61,018 nt of DNA from a virus: IMG/VR virus record IMGVR_UViG_3300012209_000002, positions 1-61,018 of that record. One strand, 5' to 3'. Numbering within the stretch: the first letter of the stretch is position 1; each line of letters begins with the position of its first letter. The notes beneath the pieces are model-generated. The model saw only the letters and a program-made list of their open reading frames with translations. It had not been told where the DNA came from and did not search any database. Position numbers and translations under genes: made by a program. Shown piece by piece: positions 59,529 to 61,018 of this stretch.

Positions 59529-59921
59529 ATGGCATCGCCATCGAAAGACAGATTGAGACGCGCGAACGCGAGCAAACTGACTCCTGTCGAGTCCATGGAG
59601 AATCTGGAGACGCGCAAGCGCCTGGAGTCCCTGTTGCGGGAAGCGCTTGTCCTCAAGGTCCGTATGTCCGCCGACGAGGAGGATTTGGAGCGCATCAAGA
59701 CCGAGCTGGGCGGTCTCGTGCAAGCGCTCAATCTGGCTGGGGTGCGCTCGGGCCTGGTCGGGTTCGAGTGCTCGGGATGGCAGCGGCGCAGCAATCTGCA
59801 AAAGTCTCTGCTGGTGGATCTGCTCTCGCGTTATGGAGCCCCGCTGGAGGAGCTGGAGCGGTGCTACACGACCGGGGAGCCGTATCTGATGACCAGATTG
59901 CATGTGTTCGATGCGGAGTAG
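59529..59921 (+). CDS. Early helical hypothetical protein
   Basis: 130 aa from ATG 59529 (AAGGAG upstream). ENLETRKRLESLLREALVLK, DEEDLERIKTELGGLVQALN are helices, then LVGFECSGWQRRSNLQKSLL. Ends HVFDAE, the same ending as the next gene because of a 22-bp repeat. Unknown function. Confidence 0.6.
   Translation: MASPSKDRLRRANASKLTPVESMENLETRKRLESLLREALVLKVRMSADEEDLERIKTELGGLVQALNLAGVRSGLVGFECSGWQRRSNLQKSLLVDLLSRYGAPLEELERCYTTGEPYLMTRLHVFDAE
59899..59920 (+). repeat. 22-bp direct repeat, copy 1
   Basis: TGCATGTGTTCGATGCGGAG followed by TA, encoding the HVFDAE end of the gene at 59529. The second copy is 263 bases downstream. Confidence 0.8.
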
Positions 59922-59925
59922 AAAA

Positions 59926-60183
59926 ATGAACATTGAAAACATAAAACCTGGCGAGAAACCCGATTGTGTGATTGCGTTAAATAAAGACGATCCGTGTTAT
60001 CGGCCATCCGAGGGCGTAATCGACAATAAGTGCTTGCTATGCGAAGCCACTGTAGCACTGGATCGGGCTAGCCAAGCATTGATGCCTTTGCCGGTTTATT
60101 GTTTGACATGTTTCATGCAATTCAGAAACGCCAATGTTGTGATTAGAAGAGCAGCACCCGTGCATGTGTTCGATGCGGAGTAA
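59926..60183 (+). CDS. Small zinc-knuckle protein
   Basis: 85 aa. KCLLCEATVALDRASQALMP and VYCLTCFMQF give two CxxC pairs. Ends with the repeated HVFDAE. It lies exactly between the two 22-bp repeats, so it may be an inserted cassette. AT-richer than its neighbours. Confidence 0.6.
   Translation: MNIENIKPGEKPDCVIALNKDDPCYRPSEGVIDNKCLLCEATVALDRASQALMPLPVYCLTCFMQFRNANVVIRRAAPVHVFDAE
60162..60183 (+). repeat. 22-bp direct repeat, copy 2
   Basis: Identical to 59899-59920. It ends the 85-aa zinc gene and is followed by the motif TCGCTTCGG at 60187. Confidence 0.8.
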
Positions 60184-60241
60184 CAGTCGCTTCGGTAAAA
60201 ACGATGTGGAGTAGGACAGTCATTTCGGAACCGGAAAGTAA

Positions 60242-60511
60242 GTGAACGATATGCCCATGAAATCCCCCGCTGAAGATCAAGAAGAAGCTGCTCGGCTGAT
60301 TGGTTACGGGGCAATCTGGCTACGGCGCGTGGACAATTATGCCGTTGTGGAGATCGAACATGGCGGAGAATGGCATGAAATCGTTCGAGTAGCGATTGAC
60401 GAGAATTTCTCGCATTCGATTTATCCGGTTGGCATAATCTCGGTACTGGCGCGTAAGGGAGTATTGGAAACTAAGTTAGGCCAGCGATTGTGCAAGGCGG
60501 GACTGTTGTGA
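60242..60511 (+). CDS. Early hypothetical protein
   Basis: 89 aa from GTG 60242 (GGAAAG upstream); ATGs at 60251 and 60257 are possible. DQEEAARLIGYGAIWLRRVD, AVVEIEHGGEWHEIVRVAID suggest a helix and beta strands. Preceded by two TCGCTTCGG-like motifs. Unknown function. Confidence 0.55.
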   Translation: MNDMPMKSPAEDQEEAARLIGYGAIWLRRVDNYAVVEIEHGGEWHEIVRVAIDENFSHSIYPVGIISVLARKGVLETKLGQRLCKAGLL

Positions 60512-60678
60512 TGCGGTTGAAGCGTTTATGGAACCGCCGGTTAGAGAATGTCCGGCTGCGTTTCAAACGAATCGCGGTCTGCCGCTGGAAAGGGCACCGC
60601 TGGATTCAGACTTACCGGCATCTGGAAGATTTGGAGCCTTTGTTCGTGTGTACCCGCTGTTACGAAGAGATGGATTGA
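60511..60678 (+). CDS. 55-aa basic zinc-type protein
   Basis: ATG overlaps the previous stop (TGATG). MRLKRLWNRRLENVRLRFKR is strongly basic; VCRWKGHRWI and VCTRCYEEMD carry Cys/His ligands. Immediately precedes the TnpB-like gene by one base. Confidence 0.55.
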   Translation: MRLKRLWNRRLENVRLRFKRIAVCRWKGHRWIQTYRHLEDLEPLFVCTRCYEEMD

Positions 60679-60679
60679 T

Positions 60680-61018
60680 ATGTCCGTGAAATCCCCCGAA
60701 TCCCCCGAGCCCGATGTCGTCGCAGTCGAAGTCGTCTGCTGCGATTGCCGGAAGCGCCGCAAGACCAAACTCACCCCGGCCGGCAATCCGCGCACGCCCA
60801 TGGGCTGGCACAAGCACGACAAGGACGCCGAATCCGTGGTCTATTGCCCCGACTGCTGGGCCAAGCGCTATCTGCTCCGCGCCGTCGCCATGCCCATCGC
60901 CAGCCCCTACGGCTGCACCTGGGAAGAGTTGCGCAACGATCTCAAGCTGATGTGGCGTGAAACCACCCGCGCGTCCAACTGGCTCATGACCGAACTCTAC
61001 ACGCGCGATTGCCGGCGC
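60680..61018 (+). CDS. TnpB/Cas12-like protein, N-terminal part (continues at position 1)
   Basis: This is the 5' part of a gene that crosses the circle join: 72 codons before the repeat, then in frame through 1-1035, giving about 416 aa. The ATG follows the TGA of the preceding gene by one base. The N-terminus carries two CxxC pairs (about residues 20/23 and 56/59), which look like a zinc-binding module added in front of a helical TnpB-like region. Gene prediction on the linear window would split this protein into two fragments. Confidence 0.8.
   Translation, partial: MSVKSPESPEPDVVAVEVVCCDCRKRRKTKLTPAGNPRTPMGWHKHDKDAESVVYCPDCWAKRYLLRAVAMPIASPYGCTWEELRNDLKLMWRETTRASNWLMTELYTRDCRR
60896..61018. 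repeat. Terminal direct repeat, right copy
   Basis: Identical to positions 1-123. The repeat lies inside the TnpB-like gene, so it is more likely an assembly overlap than a biological terminal repeat. Confidence 0.95.

Noticed and set aside
1-61018. Genome-wide TGA recoding
   Set aside because: TGA serves as stop in many 4-base overlaps (for example 36255, 46105, 57214), so the two in-frame TGAs must have a local cause.
1-61018. Integrase or lysogeny module
   Set aside because: No tyrosine or serine recombinase, excisionase or CI-type repressor was recognised, and no att-like tRNA fragment is convincing. The parS site is the only hint of long-term maintenance.

Overview
This window is a complete circular phage genome from a metagenome-like assembly. 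The first 123 bases repeat exactly at the end (1-123 = 60896-61018), so the circle is 60,895 bp and one gene runs across the join. The gene set is that of a tailed podovirus: terminase, portal, scaffold, major capsid protein, beta-helix tail spike and ejection-type proteins, with no tape measure, sheath or tail-tube set. No integrase, DNA polymerase or RNA polymerase is visible. Several virion proteins carry secretion-type signal peptides, a malectin-like domain and a He_PIG/Ig-like domain. That style suggests an Acidobacteriota-like soil host, but this is inference only.

Layout: (1) 2.9-42.2 kb, mostly minus strand, is the late region read leftward: small terminase, large terminase, portal, scaffold, capsid, head-tail proteins, tail fibres and spike, ejection-type proteins. 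It is interrupted by three homing endonucleases (one HNH, two LAGLIDADG) and by two plus-strand 'moron' islands: a GxGxFRP protein with its own promoter and terminator at 16.8 kb, and a TPR/glycosyltransferase-9-like block at 30.1-32.0 kb. A near-consensus bacterial parS site lies in front of the first island. The distal late operon also carries a (p)ppGpp-hydrolase-like HD protein and a dual-specificity phosphatase. (2) 43.5-44.5 kb is a GC-rich divergent non-coding region with strong hairpins and an early promoter. (3) 44.5-61.0 kb and 1-1.0 kb, plus strand, is the early/replication region: clamp-like protein, DinG-type helicase, PD-(D/E)XK nuclease, RecT/Bet annealase, ERCC4 nuclease, lysozyme and many small coupled genes. 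A minus-strand D5-type helicase lies beside a 13-copy GGTGTAG iteron array, the likely origin. (4) 1.04-2.9 kb is a convergent region with a structured RNA candidate, a two-gene lysis cassette and a scattered 9-bp motif array.

The most unusual part surrounds the circle junction. A TnpB/Cas12-like protein, with an added N-terminal CxxC pair and apparently degraded RuvC residues, is followed by about 0.7 kb of folded non-coding sequence. Four copies of a hairpin with an identical 12-nt loop (AACGCTTGCCGA) and covarying 5-bp stems flank that gene: three after it and one 2.3 kb before it on the circle. The motif TCGCNTCGG recurs on both sides of the gene. This looks like an undescribed phage RNA element, possibly paired with the TnpB-like protein; the pairing is hypothesis.

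Four genes are interrupted once each, two by an in-frame TGA and two by a +1 frame change, so recoding or assembly error must be settled. With a clamp and helicases but no polymerase, the phage probably uses the host replicase.
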